From Amorphochlora amoebiformis (lineage: Eukaryota > Cercozoa > Chlorarachniophyceae), in NCBI GenBank assembly GCA_054601695.1, contig BAAHQB010000303.1, positions 62,001 to 126,000 on the forward strand: a DNA stretch of 64,000 nt, written 5' to 3'. This document shows, piece after piece, positions 15,275-29,423 of this stretch. Every line of letters starts with the position of its first letter. Position 1 is the stretch's first letter. The notes beneath the pieces are model-generated. The model did not search any database and had not been told where the DNA came from. It worked only from the letters and a program-made list of their open reading frames with translations. The position numbers and the translations under genes were made by a program.

Positions 15275-15925
15275 TTGGTACTAATACTACGATATCCGTT
15301 ACGATTAGAATACGTTCCGAAGAAAGAAAGGGAGAAAGGAACAGTATGCTAGGTATGTCACCAGTATCACAAATGATTCATATCCCCAGTAACTTGAGAA
15401 CTATCTTAATCACTTTTTACAACTCGTTCTAGCGTTGCGAAATGCCGTTGCGTACCATCTAAACAGCGGTCGAAGTAATTTAGAGTCTATATGTATCATA
15501 CGGTCTACCAGATCCGATAGTGATATGCTGATAGTAAGCATGTACTATCTGACCTAGCTGACGGTTGTAGCGAGGTATAACTTTAACTAAAAAGCGTTAT
15601 AATCTTCGGTACTGTACACCTATCTTATGTGGTATAGACAACCGTTACTATTAGAGGTCTTATGAATATGTCAGGAGCACATGTACTAGTGTACAACAAA
15701 ACGTATAGATAGATGATGATGTGACGTTGAAAATAAAAAATGTACTATACACGTGTGATATCTAGATATAGGTGACGTTATATGTCGACGTCATTTGGTA
15801 TACACATCATAGTCGCTGACTGTAGATAGTGTATACAGATGTAGATGATGTATGGCAGTACATGTGTAATAATACACTGTGTATACATATCATCTTGATC
15901 ATGGCGGCGCTGCTACTAAATCTAG

Positions 15926-15926
15926 T

Positions 15927-15974
<48 letters not shown>

Positions 15975-15982
15975 TATATATT

Positions 15983-16064
<82 letters not shown>

Positions 16065-16131
16065 ACTAGGATAATAACTTCATGATCTCTATATATATCT
16101 ATGTAAGCAACTTACATGTACAGGTATACAT

Positions 16132-16191
<60 letters not shown>

Positions 16192-16200
16192 ATATTATAC

Positions 16201-16238
<38 letters not shown>

Positions 16239-16324
16239 GTATATTGTTATATAATGGAAATTTATGTCTCAATGTACAGTACGCTATGTAAGCGTAAAAT
16301 GTTTACTTTTTGAATATACCTACA

Positions 16325-16376
<52 letters not shown>

Positions 16377-16411
16377 GTCTATATGTATATACATATATAT
16401 GTGTATATGTA

Positions 16412-16448
<37 letters not shown>

Positions 16449-16514
16449 GCATACATATAAATATTTATACATGTACACACACACGCACACACACACAGAC
16501 AAATATACATGTAG

Positions 16515-16547
<33 letters not shown>

Positions 16548-16562
16548 TATATGTATATGTAC

Positions 16563-16608
<46 letters not shown>

Positions 16609-16854
16609 ATTTTATATATATATATATACTTTGATATATACCCGTGTATGTACAGCGTATCATTTGTCTACATAAGTAATATTTCATACACATATTCTAC
16701 CTTCCTATTTAATATGTGTATATATATATATATGTATATATATATGTACAAATGTATATGTGTACAAACATGTATAATATGTATGTATACATATACATAT
16801 ACATACATACATATGTATAAAATATATATGTATATGTGTATATAAATAAATGTG

Positions 16855-16918
<64 letters not shown>

Positions 16919-16990
16919 ATATATATGTATATGTACAATATGTATATATATGTATATATATATACAATATATATATATATATATATATAT

Positions 16991-17040
<50 letters not shown>

Positions 17041-17195
17041 TACATATACATCGGCTAAGCACATTCACATATTTAATATACACGTAAATACATATCGAAT
17101 ATATGAAATACATGATTTTATAACATATATAACACATATATAATATAATACATACATACATATATACACACACCCATATATACATATACACATGC

Positions 17196-17231
<36 letters not shown>

Positions 17232-17236
17232 CTATT

Positions 17237-17313
<77 letters not shown>

Positions 17314-17359
17314 ACGTATACATATACACATATATATACACATATACACATATGTATAC

Positions 17360-17393
<34 letters not shown>

Positions 17394-17409
17394 ATACATA
17401 TTTATAGAT

Positions 17410-17460
<51 letters not shown>
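15926..17460. repeat. TA microsatellite zone
   Basis: Long (TA)n tracts, including about 15927-16060 and 17240-17308, with CATA, GTAT and CACA/GCAC variants. Small mixed patches occur at about 16062-16130, 16255-16325, 16630-16700 and 17050-17130. All long open frames on both strands are microsatellite translations. Confidence 0.95.
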
Positions 17461-17465
<5 letters not shown>

Positions 17466-17867
17466 AATATATATGGGTATTGTGTCCGTAATCATGATAC
17501 ATGTGATATTGCATACAAATAATCAAGTCTGAGTAATTTAGGAATTTTTTGATGCATGTTGGTCAAGATGTTTGCTTAGACGGCGAGGCTAGGTTTGTGT
17601 TAGGGATAAATACCTATTTTTAGTGATATTGTTGAGCTCCCTTTCGGGTAAAATTGGCCAGTGCTGATAGATCTTCCTTCAGTATATGACCAACCCCTGC
17701 AATTTAGGAATTCCTAAATTTACATTGATGTGTGGATATGCTGGATTTTCAATGACAGTTCTTAGAATTCAGAGATTCCGAAAGAAAGAGGGTAATTTCC
17801 GAGTTATCCACCGAGAGAGGGGGAAAAATGGGAAAAATGGGAAAAAAGGGGCAAAGGGAGCACTCGT

Positions 17868-18122
17868 ATGAATGGAGACTTCCGCGAAGGCGATTTTCTG
17901 CATCGTTGGGGCATGGCGAAAATGCGAGGGAATTTCGAGAGGTTGAAGCTTGTGAAAAAGATTGAGAGTAATGGTGTCATTGGCAAAATTCTCGTTCAAA
18001 TTCGGCGTCAGGCATTAGCTGAAAGTAAAGGACAGCGCAGTGCCCGCGCTATGCCATGGTTCTCGTTGTTCCGTAAATTGCGCATATATTGGAAAGTGGT
18101 TCTCCTAGAAAACAAACCTTAA
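17868..18122 (+). CDS. Hypothetical 84-aa open frame
   Basis: The frame starts at an ATG (17868) and ends with TAA at 18122. The product is strongly basic, with Arg/Lys spread throughout and a short hydrophobic stretch near the C-terminus (WKVVLL). Codons are mixed and not repeat-derived. It contains no domain I recognise. It directly follows a purine-rich run of GGGAAAAAT units at about 17818-17860 that is open in another frame, and the minus strand is also open here. It may be an exon or chance, and I give it low weight. Confidence 0.25.
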   Translation: MNGDFREGDFLHRWGMAKMRGNFERLKLVKKIESNGVIGKILVQIRRQALAESKGQRSARAMPWFSLFRKLRIYWKVVLLENKP

Positions 18123-18393
18123 GGAATTGTTATAATAATACCCTAATAAAACTAACGAACAAGAGAACGAAAGAAATCCAAACGGATTTCGTAATCACCT
18201 AAAAAAATTCTGAACTAAACATAGAATTAACGATTGGTTCCGATTAGTGTTATGAAAAGAACAAGCACTTTTATAAGATTAGAATACAATAATAACAATG
18301 GGCTTCCTGTTCTATATCTTAATGAGGGTGTGATCGGTTTCCATTCTGAGATAAGGTATGAATGAATATCTAAATGCGGAGACTGATGTCTGT

Positions 18394-18515
18394 TTATGGA
18401 TCTTTGTAGGTGGTTTTGGGTCTGAAAGACGAAGAAGCACGCGAAGACTGGTGTGACATTGGTGTCACATTATGGATCTTTGTAGGTGGTTTTGGGTCTG
18501 AAAGACGACGAAGCT
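18394..18515. repeat. Two-copy 45-bp duplication flanking a small hairpin
   Basis: TATGGATCTTTGTAGGTGG through TTTTGGGTCTGAAAGACGA occurs at about 18395-18433 and again at about 18472-18510, a 77-bp offset. Between the copies lies a perfect inverted repeat: TGTGACA (18452-18458), loop TTGG, TGTCACA (18463-18469). Because 77 is not a multiple of 3, the duplication shifts frame, which argues against a coding tandem repeat. Confidence 0.9.
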
Positions 18516-18863
18516 TATTCCAAAATAAAATTTCATTAATTTTCTTTTGCAAAACTATTACACCTATCTATTACATTTTCTCCGGTAATCACCGTGGAGC
18601 GACACCCATGCTCAACTCCTTGCTGTGTATGTGCTAGATATACGTTGATACCCACACCTACAGGCTAAGACAGTCTGACTGTTTCATATTTTTTTTGTCC
18701 CAGGTGGAGAAGGATCATTCAAAGTCACCAAGAGTAGGTGGTTCTTTTTCCCAATACGTTTCTCGGGTGTGTATGGTGTAGAGCGGAGATGGGATCAATA
18801 GAGAATTGCGCGCCCGATATGGGTGCGAAACACTTGCGGGGGAGAGCTTCTGCACATAGGTTG

Positions 18864-19238
18864 TCATGATGATGAGTTAGACATACCCCTTTCCAGTGGA
18901 TGGGAAACCCTGTGTCTCACCTCGTTCTGTCTTTGACGCTCCATGACTGCAAAATGAGGGAGAATTGTACATGTAAACATAGGCACGCATGTAAAGAGAC
19001 TAGAGAGCGGCATGTGATCCAAAAACACACTAAGAAGCATAGAGAGGGGATGTTCTGTGGCTTCATCTGTGCATATAAACAATGTATACATATACACATA
19101 TACAGAATACATACGCACACTAGATGAAATGCGCGCAAAAATATAATTTATACAATTCTTTCCCGATAAGATGAACAGCCAGTATTCTGATGATCGACCA
19201 TCACTCTGCGTTTCACTGACAGCTACGAGAGTGCGCAA
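18864..19238 (-). other. Unassigned minus-strand open frame, 124 codons
   Basis: An open frame of mixed, non-repeat composition runs on the minus strand. An ATG-started plus-strand frame at 18900-19127 (75 codons, Cys/His-rich near DCKMRENCTCKHRHAC) overlaps it. Only one of the two could be real and neither has a domain I know. The plus-strand frame ends in CATA/ACAC repeats. I list the region as an ambiguous pair of frames. Confidence 0.2.
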
Positions 19239-19667
19239 TGCTATGCTTTTCAGATGTCAGCTTACCGAGAGAGAGGGAGAGAGACGGTTGAGGTACAGTT
19301 GCGTGACTACTGGTGACGGTCTACACGTGTACAGTAGGAAGGCCTGATTTCCTGGGGAAGGGTTGGTGTGAGAGCTTATTTCCCTACGTGTAATCGCTCT
19401 CTCACGATGGGGAAACTTGGGTATTTGTTAGTTATTATTCTTATCCTAACTTTATAATTTTACATGCGTATATATGAGTATATATATTTTGACCATGAAC
19501 CATTAGACGATGGATTTTTTTGGTACATCTAAATACATAAAACAAAAACACACCGTACACAGAATTTCTGATGACGAATAACAAGGCGAGTCATATTGAA
19601 CCGACATGAAAATGAATCTCGGAATTCAGAACCACCAGAGGTGCGATTGAGGAATACTATTTAACCC

Positions 19668-19753
19668 TTGGTCCCGTTCAACCAGTTGAATCCCTTTCAT
19701 TCTCTCAATTTTGGTCCCGTTCAACCACTTGAATCCCTTTCATCCTTTCAATT
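19668..19753. repeat. 43-bp tandem duplication
   Basis: TTGGTCCCGTTCAACCA begins unit one at 19668 and unit two at 19711, each continuing through CTTGAATCCCTTTCAT-like sequence (GTTGAATCCCTTTCAT in unit one). The units are adjacent with a few substitutions. The 43-bp step changes reading frame between copies. Confidence 0.95.
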
Positions 19754-20135
19754 TAACAAAGTCGAAGATTGTGAAATCGCTCACGCGTATCTGCTCTCCA
19801 TTTTCCATTCTTCTAAATCAAATCCGTCCTCAGATCGCGTGCAAACCCGTGACCATCCGGACCCCACCATCGCGCTCCGGCTCGAAGGAGGATTTCGGAA
19901 TTCTTGGTGCTTAATCCCGGTAGTACCCGGTTTCTATGAGATTTTGCGAATTTTTAAACTTGGATATTCGGATATCTTATATGTAGATAACTTCATATTA
20001 AAACACCAATATACAGAAAACGCGCGGGAGGCATTGCATGGGCGCCAAGCAGAATGGCCCCCCCTTCGCGTTTGGGATGAGATGACACCGTCACACAGGG
20101 TGACGTTTACTTTATCATATTCACTAACGTGCGCT

Positions 20136-20138
<3 letters not shown>
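19668..20138 (+). other. Unassigned open frame, 156 codons
   Basis: This is the longest plus-strand frame in the island and it ends with TGA at 20136-20138, just before a TA tract. It has no upstream ATG: the frame opens with TTG inside the 43-bp tandem duplication, which it crosses in two different frames. The later part (about residues 60-150) has mixed protein-like composition, with an acidic and aromatic segment near YSDILYVDNFILKHQY. I recognise no family. It could be the 3' exon of a gene, a pseudogene or chance. Confidence 0.25.
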
Positions 20139-20740
<602 letters not shown>

Positions 20741-20934
20741 CTCCTCTTTTCTTCACTCTTCCTCTTTTAGTTTTTCCCTCCCATATTTGCCAATATTACC
20801 CTCTCTCTTTCCTCTCTCGTGTTTGTCCGTCTTATTTTGGTTCTCACTCGAATCTCTCCCCATATCTCTCATCTCCCTTATTTCTCTCAATTTCTGTTAT
20901 CTCTCATATGGCTTCTACTCTCTCTGTCTTACTG

Positions 20935-21440
20935 CTTGCACTTCCCTCTCTCCTTCTCTCGATAATATGCCACAATCTTATTTTCACTCTCTCTCTCTTT
21001 TCTTCTCACTTTCTCTTATCTCTCATATGGTTTCTCTCTCTCTGTCTTACTACTTGCACTTCCCTCTCTCTCTTTTCTTCTCACTTTCTCTTATCTCTCA
21101 TATGGTTTCTTCTCTCTCTGTCTTATTACTTGCACTTCCCTCTCTCTCTTTTCTTCTCACTTTCTCTTATCTCTCATATTGTTTCTTCTCTCTCTGTCTT
21201 CACCTCTTGCACTTCCCTCTCTCCTTCTCTCGATAATATGCCACAGTCTTATTTTCACTCTCTCTTTTCTTCTCACTTTCTCTTATCTCTGATATGGTTT
21301 CTCTCTCTCTGTCTTACTACTTGCACTTCCCTCTCTCTCTTTTCTTCTCACTTTCTCTTATCTCTCATATGGTTTCTTCTCTCTCTGTCTTACTACTTGC
21401 ATTTCCCTCTCTCCTTCTCTCGATAATATCCCACAATCTT
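20935..21440. repeat. Higher-order repeat inside the pyrimidine tract
   Basis: A unit of about 65-72 bp contains TCTTATCTCTCATATGGTTT, then CTGTCTTACTACTTGCACTT. It is repeated about seven times from about 20890 to 21405. A terminal variant ending CTCGATAATATGCCACA occurs at about 20957, 21229 and (as ATATCCCACA) 21419, marking higher-order blocks of about 270 and 190 bp. This is a true satellite, not random CT sequence. Confidence 0.88.
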
Positions 21441-21908
21441 ATTTGCACTCTCTCTTTTCTTATTTCCTTCTCTCTATCAGCTTTTGGCTTTCTCCCTCTT
21501 TGTCTCTCTCTCTCTCTTTCTTCTCTCTCTTCTCTCTGTCTCTCTCTCTTCTTTTTCTCTCTCTCTTCTTTTTCTCTCTCTCTTTTCTCTCTCTCTCTCT
21601 TTCTTCTCCCTCTCTCTCTTTCTCTCTCTTTCTCTCTCTCTTCTCTCTCTCTTTCTCTCTCTCTCTTTCTCTCTCTTTCTTCCTCTTTCTGGCTCTCTTT
21701 CTCTGTTTATCTCTCTTGTTTTCTTTCTGAATCAAAGGTCTCGTGATGTCTTCCTGTTCTCTCTCTCATCTGTCCTATTTCCCTCCAAGTCTTTCTCGTG
21801 TGCCAGCTGTCTGGTTTTTCTCTCTCTTTCTCTCTCTTTCTCTCTTTTTTTCCATCTCTTTCTCTCGTCTCTCACGCTCCCCTCTTATCTGTCTCTCTCT
21901 CTCATATG

Positions 21909-21991
<83 letters not shown>

Positions 21992-22000
21992 ATATATATT

Positions 22001-22049
<49 letters not shown>

Positions 22050-22262
22050 GTTCCCTCTCCATTTGCATACACACATGCATGAATATTTTAAAATATATTT
22101 GTAATTTAGATGTATAATATAAATACATACAGACACACACATACATATGAATATATACATATACACATACATATATATATATTTATATATATATATACAT
22201 ATATATACACATATATATATATGAATATAAATGTTCGTGTATATTATTGCAGATATATCTAA

Positions 22263-22383
<121 letters not shown>

Positions 22384-22400
22384 TATACACATATACATAT

Positions 22401-22449
<49 letters not shown>

Positions 22450-22666
22450 TATGTATATATATACATATATACATATATATGCACATATATAGACATATTT
22501 CGAATATATACATCTTTCTCTGTTGTTTCATGTTTGTACATATACCCTCTCTTCCGCATCTCACACCTTTTCTCTCTTCTCTCATATACTTTCTCTCTCT
22601 CTCCCTCTCTCTCGTATACACACACACGCACACACATACACATTTATATATATATTTATACATATA

Positions 22667-22697
<31 letters not shown>

Positions 22698-22736
22698 AAT
22701 ATTATATATATATGTATATATATACATTTTTATATC

Positions 22737-22767
<31 letters not shown>

Positions 22768-23098
22768 CTATATATATATATATATATACATATATATGTA
22801 TATATGTATACATCATATCTGTATCATGTCTTGCATTTCCCTCTCTCTCTCTTTTCTCATATATTTTCATCTTTCGTCTTCTCTCATGCTTCTCTCTTCT
22901 CTCATATCTCGGGTTTCCCTCTCTATCACTCGGCTATTTTCCTCTATCTCTTTCTCTTTTGTTTTTCTCTCTTCTTGTCTCATAGTTTCTTCTTTATCTC
23001 TCTCTCTCTCTCTCACTTTCCCTCTCTCTCCCTCTCATCTTTTGTGTTTTCCGCTGTATTTCTCTCTTAGTTTTCCTCTTTCTCTTTTTTTTTTTTAT

Positions 23099-23335
23099 CT
23101 TTTGTGAAATCTCTTTCTCATTTGTTTTGCTCTCTCTCTCCCATGCTTCCCTCTTTTTCTCTCTAATCTTTCTCTCTTAATTCCCCTCCCTCCCTCTCTT
23201 ATCTTTCGTGTGAAATCTCTTTCTCTTTTGTTTTGCTCTCTCTCTCCCATGCTTCCCTCTTTTTCTCTCTAATCTTTCTCTCTTAATTCCCCTCCCTCCC
23301 TCTCTTATCTTTCGTGTGAAATCCCTTTCCCTTTT
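23099..23335. repeat. 117-bp tandem duplication in the pyrimidine tract
   Basis: The segment GTGAAATCTCTTTCTC through TTTTGCTCTCTCTCTCCCAT and CTTAATTCCCCTCCCTCCCT is present at about 23104-23215 and again at about 23212-23325. A third partial start, GTGAAATCCCTTTCCC, lies at about 23316. The copies are nearly identical. Confidence 0.9.
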
Positions 23336-24893
23336 GTTTTGCTTTCTTCTTCCCTCTCAATTTCCTCTTTCTCTCTCTCTTCTCTCTCATTCAGACTTTC
23401 ACTCTTTCTCTTTCTTCTTATCTCTCTTAATTTTCCGCTTTCTCTCTCCTAATTTTCCGCTTTATCTCTCTTATCTTTCGGTGAAATCTCTTTCTCTTTT
23501 GTTTGCTCTCTTCTTCTCTCTTAGTTTCCTCTTTCTCTTTCTCTCCTTCATAATTTCTCTCTTTCTCTCTCTTATCCTTTGTGTTTTCCGCGGTATCTAT
23601 CTTATTTTCCTCTTTTTTTGCTCTTGTGTTTTTTTTGTTTTCCGCTTCATCTCTCTTGCTTTTTCTCGTCTTCTCTCTAATCTTTAATTTTTTTTTTCTC
23701 TCTTATTTTTTTCCCCTCTATTTCTCTCTCATTATCTTTGGCGATTTTCAGTTTATCTCTCTTCCTCTTTCTCTCTCTTATCTATCGTGTTCTTCGCTTT
23801 ATCTCTCTTACTTTTCCTCTCTATCTTTCTTATCTATTGTGTTTTCCGTTTTATAACTCTTCCTTTTCCTCTTTTTCTCTCCTTTCTCGTGTTTCCCGTT
23901 TTATCTCTCTTAATTTCCCTCTTTTTCTCTAATGTTTCCCTCTTTTTCTCTCTAATCTTTCCTGTTTTTCCGATTTTATTATTCTTACCTTTTGCTCTAA
24001 TTCTCTCTCTTACACTTCGTGTTTTTCGCTTTTTTCTCTTATTTTTCTTCTTTTTCTCTCTAATCCTTCCTGTTTTCCGCTGAATCTCTCTTTTCCTCTT
24101 TTTCTCTCCTCTCTCGTGTTTTCCGTTTTTATCTCTCTTTCTTTTCTACTTTTTCCCTCTTGTATTTCGTGTTTTTCCGCTTTGTCCCTATTACTCTTGT
24201 CCTCTTTCTCTCTCTCGCCTCTCGTGTTGTCCACTTTATCTTTTTCTCGTAGTATTCTCCTTTTCTCTCTTTTTGTCTATTGTATCATCTCTAATCTATG
24301 TTGTTTCTCTCTTTCATTCCTCTCTCTCTCTCTCTTTCTGTCTCTCTCTCGCTTTATCTCTCTCTTACTTTTTCTCTCTCTCTTTCTCTCTCTTTCTCTC
24401 TCTTTTTCCTTTTCTCTCTCTCCATCTCTCTCTTTCTCTCTCCCTCTTTGCTTTCAACAATGTATTTTCTCTATCGGTCTCTCTCTCTCTAGTCTCTACT
24501 CTACTCTCGTGTTTTTCTCTCTTTCACTCATCTTTTGTTTCCCTCTGCCTCCCTCTCCCTCTCTTTCTGTCTTTTCTCTCGAATCTTTCATTTGCTCTCT
24601 GTCCATTCTTTCATGATTTCTTCTCTCAACTTGTCTCTCTCTTTCTCTCTTCTTCTTCTCTTTCTCTCTTCTTCTTCTCTCTTCCTCTCTCTTTTCTCTC
24701 TCTATTTCCCTCTTTTTTTTTCTCCGTAAAACCTTTCAATCTCATCTTTTGTACTTTTCTCCTTTTTTTTTTGGCTCTTGTCTCGTGCTCCGCTCTTATC
24801 TCATCTCTCGTTTTTTCCTCTTTTCGTATTTCTCGTTTCCGTTTTTCCCTCTTTCCTTATCTCTTGTTTTTTATTCTTCGTCATCACTTGTGT

Positions 24894-24895
<2 letters not shown>

Positions 24896-24944
<49 letters not shown>

Positions 24945-24945
24945 T

Positions 24946-25007
<62 letters not shown>

Positions 25008-25011
25008 TATT

Positions 25012-25042
<31 letters not shown>

Positions 25043-25051
25043 CATATATAT

Positions 25052-25100
<49 letters not shown>

Positions 25101-25176
25101 TCAGAGTGTGTATCACTGAAAGAAACCTTAGAGCAGCAATCTTCTTTCATTCTGGTACACGTATTTATATTTAGAA

Positions 25177-25248
<72 letters not shown>

Positions 25249-25417
25249 GCATATTACATATATACGTGTAATTTTCCAAGGAGAAGCTAGACTCGGAAGC
25301 CAAATGTACTGTACTAAAAATTCAACTACGTTTCCACATGTGCGCTCTCTTTTCTCTCTATATTTTTCTCCCTATCTCTCTATGTCGTCGCTTTGTTCGT
25401 GTTTTGCTATCAATATA

Positions 25418-25472
<55 letters not shown>

Positions 25473-25585
25473 ACATATACATATGTGTGTGTACATATAT
25501 CGTATCTCCGAACTAGTTCTATAACATATGTGCACAATTTATGTTATAATATTGTATAAATCTCATGATATCGTGATGTGCGTGG

Positions 25586-25633
<48 letters not shown>

Positions 25634-25786
25634 CTATTTCTCTCATCTCCTGTTTTTCTTTCTTTTTTTTTTTTCCTTTTTCTTTCTTTTTCTTATCTTC
25701 TGTTTTTCTTTTTTTCTTTTTTTTCCGGTTTTCTTTCTTTTTTATATTATTTGTAAACAAATAAATGAATGTGATGTATGTATATA

Positions 25787-25865
<79 letters not shown>

Positions 25866-25880
25866 TATATAAATGAGTCT
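24896..25880. repeat. TA microsatellite, small island and T-rich tract
   Basis: TA sequence fills about 24896-25100, 25175-25250, 25410-25470 and 25590-25630. Mixed patches at about 25100-25170 and 25255-25410 show nothing recognisable. About 25630-25745 is a TTTC/TTTTTC tract. Open frames on both strands here are low-complexity products. Confidence 0.9.
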
Positions 25881-26654
25881 CATTCTCTACCTTTCCCTGT
25901 CTCTCTCATCTCTTGTGGATTCTTCTCTCTCTCTCATCACTGTTTTCCCCTATCTAATATCTGTTTCCCGTGCTTTCTTCTCTCTTTCCCTCATCTCGTG
26001 TTACACACTCTTCCTCAGCTCTCGTGTTTCCCTCTCTCTCTAATCTCTTGTGTTTTTCTCTCTACCTCTCTCATCTCTCGTGATTCCCTTTCTCTTATTT
26101 ATTCATTTTTTCCCTCTCACTTCTCCCTAATCCTCTCTACCTCTTTCTCTTTCTCTCTCCCTAATCTCCTACATTTTCCTATCTCTTTCTCATCTCTTGT
26201 GTTCCCTTATCTCTGTCGTTTCTCATCTTTCACTAGCTCTCTCTTTGGTTTTTGTCCTGTTTGCTTCTCTGTCTAGAGAGAGAGAAAAGTGAGACTCACA
26301 AGGGATGAGAGAGAGAGGGACTCAAGATATCCCGCTCTCTCCTCTCTCTCTCCCTCTCTCTCTCCTCTCTCACATTTCTACTTCTTTCTCTCTCACGTAT
26401 CTCTTTTCCCTCCGTCATCTAAGGTTTCTCTTGCTCTATCTCTCATCTCTCGTTTTTTCCTCTCTGCATTTCTTTTTTCTCGAGTTTCTGTTCATCTCTA
26501 ATATTCTTTAACTCTTAATCGCGCTCTTTCCCTCCTCTCTCTCCCTCATCTCGTATTTCCCTCTCTCTCTCTATCTCTCTACCGTAAGTCGAGTTCATCT
26601 CTAGTATCCATCTTTCCTCTTCTAACTCTCTTTCATCTCTCGTTATCTCGCTCC
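25881..26654. repeat. CT-rich tract
   Basis: The plus strand is again pyrimidine-rich with many TCTCTC and TCATCTCTCGT units. A short reversal of strand bias (GAGAGAGAGAAAAGTGAGAC and following, about 26275-26325) forms a local purine patch between pyrimidine arms and can pair with the neighbouring CT sequence. Serine/leucine-rich frames are repeat translations. Confidence 0.88.
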
Positions 26655-26980
26655 CTATCTCTCATCTATCGTGTTTCCCTTTCTCTTATTTTTCGTGTAT
26701 CTCTCTCTCCTCTCATCATTCGTTTCTCTCTCTCATATCTTGGTTTTTGACCTATCTCTCTCTCTCTCTCTTAATCTCTCTCTCTCTCTCAATCTCTCTC
26801 TCTCTCTCTCTCTCTTATCTCTCCGGAATTTTCCCTCGTTCTCTCTCAGAGTCGTGTTTTGTTCACTTCCTCTACCTCTCTCTGTTCTGTTTTTCAATCT
26901 CTATATCTCTGAGATGTTGTGTTTCCATCCATCTCGATGTTCTCTCGTGTTTGTTTCCCTCTCCCTCTCCCATTTCTTCT

Positions 26981-27080
26981 CTATCCCCTTCTCTCTGTCT
27001 CTGTCCCTTTTTCTCTGTCTCTATCCCTTTCTCTCTGTCTCTATCCCTTTCTCTCTGTCTGTATCCCTTTCTCTCTGTCT
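26981..27080. repeat. 20-bp satellite, left arm, five copies
   Basis: The unit CTATCCCTTTCTCTCTGTCT is repeated five times with single-base variants. It lies in the left arm of the large inverted repeat. Its reverse complement forms a longer array in the right arm. Confidence 0.95.
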
Positions 27081-27180
27081 CTCACATTCGTTGGATGTCT
27101 CGCTTTTACTTCCATATGTCTTGCTTAAGTCTTTGTTTCCCATATGTTTTGTTAGTGTGTATCCGCATCTATCTTTATTT

Positions 27181-28069
<889 letters not shown>

Positions 28070-28225
28070 TGCGAAAGATAATACGCAGAGATAATACTTG
28101 ACATTTGCAGAAAAAGCGAATCAAGGTAGATGCACATACACCACACACCAACGAAACATATGGGAGACAAATACCTAGGCAAGACATATGGAAGAAGAGA
28201 GACACATCCGATGAATGTGAGGGAC

Positions 28226-28444
28226 GGAGAGAAAGGGATAGAGACAGAGAGAAAGGGATAGAGACAGAGAGAAAGGGGTAGAGACAGAGAGAAAGGGATA
28301 GAGACAGAGAGAAAGAGGGATAGAGACAGAGAGAAAGGGATAGAGACAGAGAGAAAGGGATAGAGACAGAGAGAAAGGGATAGAGACAGAGAGAAAGGGA
28401 TAGAGACAGAGAGAAAGGGATAGAGACAGAGAGAAAGGGATAGA
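28226..28444. repeat. 20-bp satellite, right arm, about eleven copies
   Basis: Tandem units of AGAGAAAGGGATAGAGACAG are present about eleven times, one with an extra base. They are the reverse complement of the left-arm array but twice as many. The arrays have therefore changed length independently since the arms were formed, or only one has expanded. Confidence 0.95.
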
Positions 28445-28592
28445 GGAGAAATGGGAGAGGGAGAAATGGGAGAGGGAGAGGGAAAACAAACACGAGAGAA
28501 CATCGAGATGGAGGGAAACACAACATCTCAGAAATATAGAGAGATTGAAAAACAGAACAGAGAGAGAGAGAGAATGTGAACAGAACACTGCT

Positions 28593-28626
<34 letters not shown>

Positions 28627-28885
28627 TCCAGAGAGGGAGAAATCCAGAGAGGTAAGAGAGAGAGAGAGAGAGAGTTTGAGGGAGAGAATGAGAAAGAGTG
28701 AGAGAGAGCGCGTGAGAGAGAGAGTGAGAGAGAGCGTGAGAGAGAGAGTGAAGAGGGGAGAGTGAGAGAGGGAGAGTGAGAGAGATCAAAAGAGAGATGT
28801 CAAAAACCGAGATATGAGAGAGAAAAACGAGAGATGAGAGGGGAGGGAAATACATGGGAGATAAGAGAAAGAGAAACATGCTATT

Positions 28886-28956
28886 TGTATGTATATATAT
28901 ATATATGTATACATACACATATATATATATACATATTTACATCCTGTATGTATATA

Positions 28957-29004
<48 letters not shown>

Positions 29005-29070
29005 CATATATATATGTACATATACATATATATTTATACATATATATCTTATATATACCTTATACGTATC

Positions 29071-29101
<31 letters not shown>

Positions 29102-29222
29102 CGTATGAATAATGCATATATACATACACGTAATCATATATATGTTTTTTCATAAATATGTATGCAAATATATACCTATGTATATATACCTATGTATATA
29201 TATACCTATGTATATATATACC

Positions 29223-29263
<41 letters not shown>

Positions 29264-29332
29264 GTACATAACATATATACATGTATATATATATATATGT
29301 AGATATATAAATATATATACATATATATATCT

Positions 29333-29405
<73 letters not shown>

Positions 29406-29423
29406 TTAATATGTTTGTATATA
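28886..29423. repeat. TA microsatellite with TATACCTATGTA units
   Basis: Mostly TA/CATA sequence. At about 29170-29230 a 14-16 bp unit TATACCTATGTATA is repeated four times. A short mixed patch is at about 29098-29165. The open frames are repeat translations. Confidence 0.93.

Larger units (their letters stand above)
14626..15925. other. TA microsatellite, then a CTAG-rich unique island
   Basis: TA sequence to about 14790 and again at about 15085-15165 leads into roughly 750 bp of mixed sequence (about 15170-15925). The island has a visibly high density of CTAG and ACTAGT steps. No open frame over 80 codons is protein-like. Two perfect short palindromes at 15184-15204 and 15258-15274 are listed separately. 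I recognise no gene. Confidence 0.6.
17461..20138. other. 2.7-kb complex island without a recognised gene
   Basis: The longest mostly non-repetitive stretch in the first half of the window, with moderate GC. It contains several short open frames on both strands, three local duplications or palindromes and no microsatellite. Splice-like signals are present, for example TTTTTTTTGTCCCAGGTGG near 18690-18710, but I cannot build a multi-exon model with matching phases. Candidate frames are listed separately. Confidence 0.55.
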
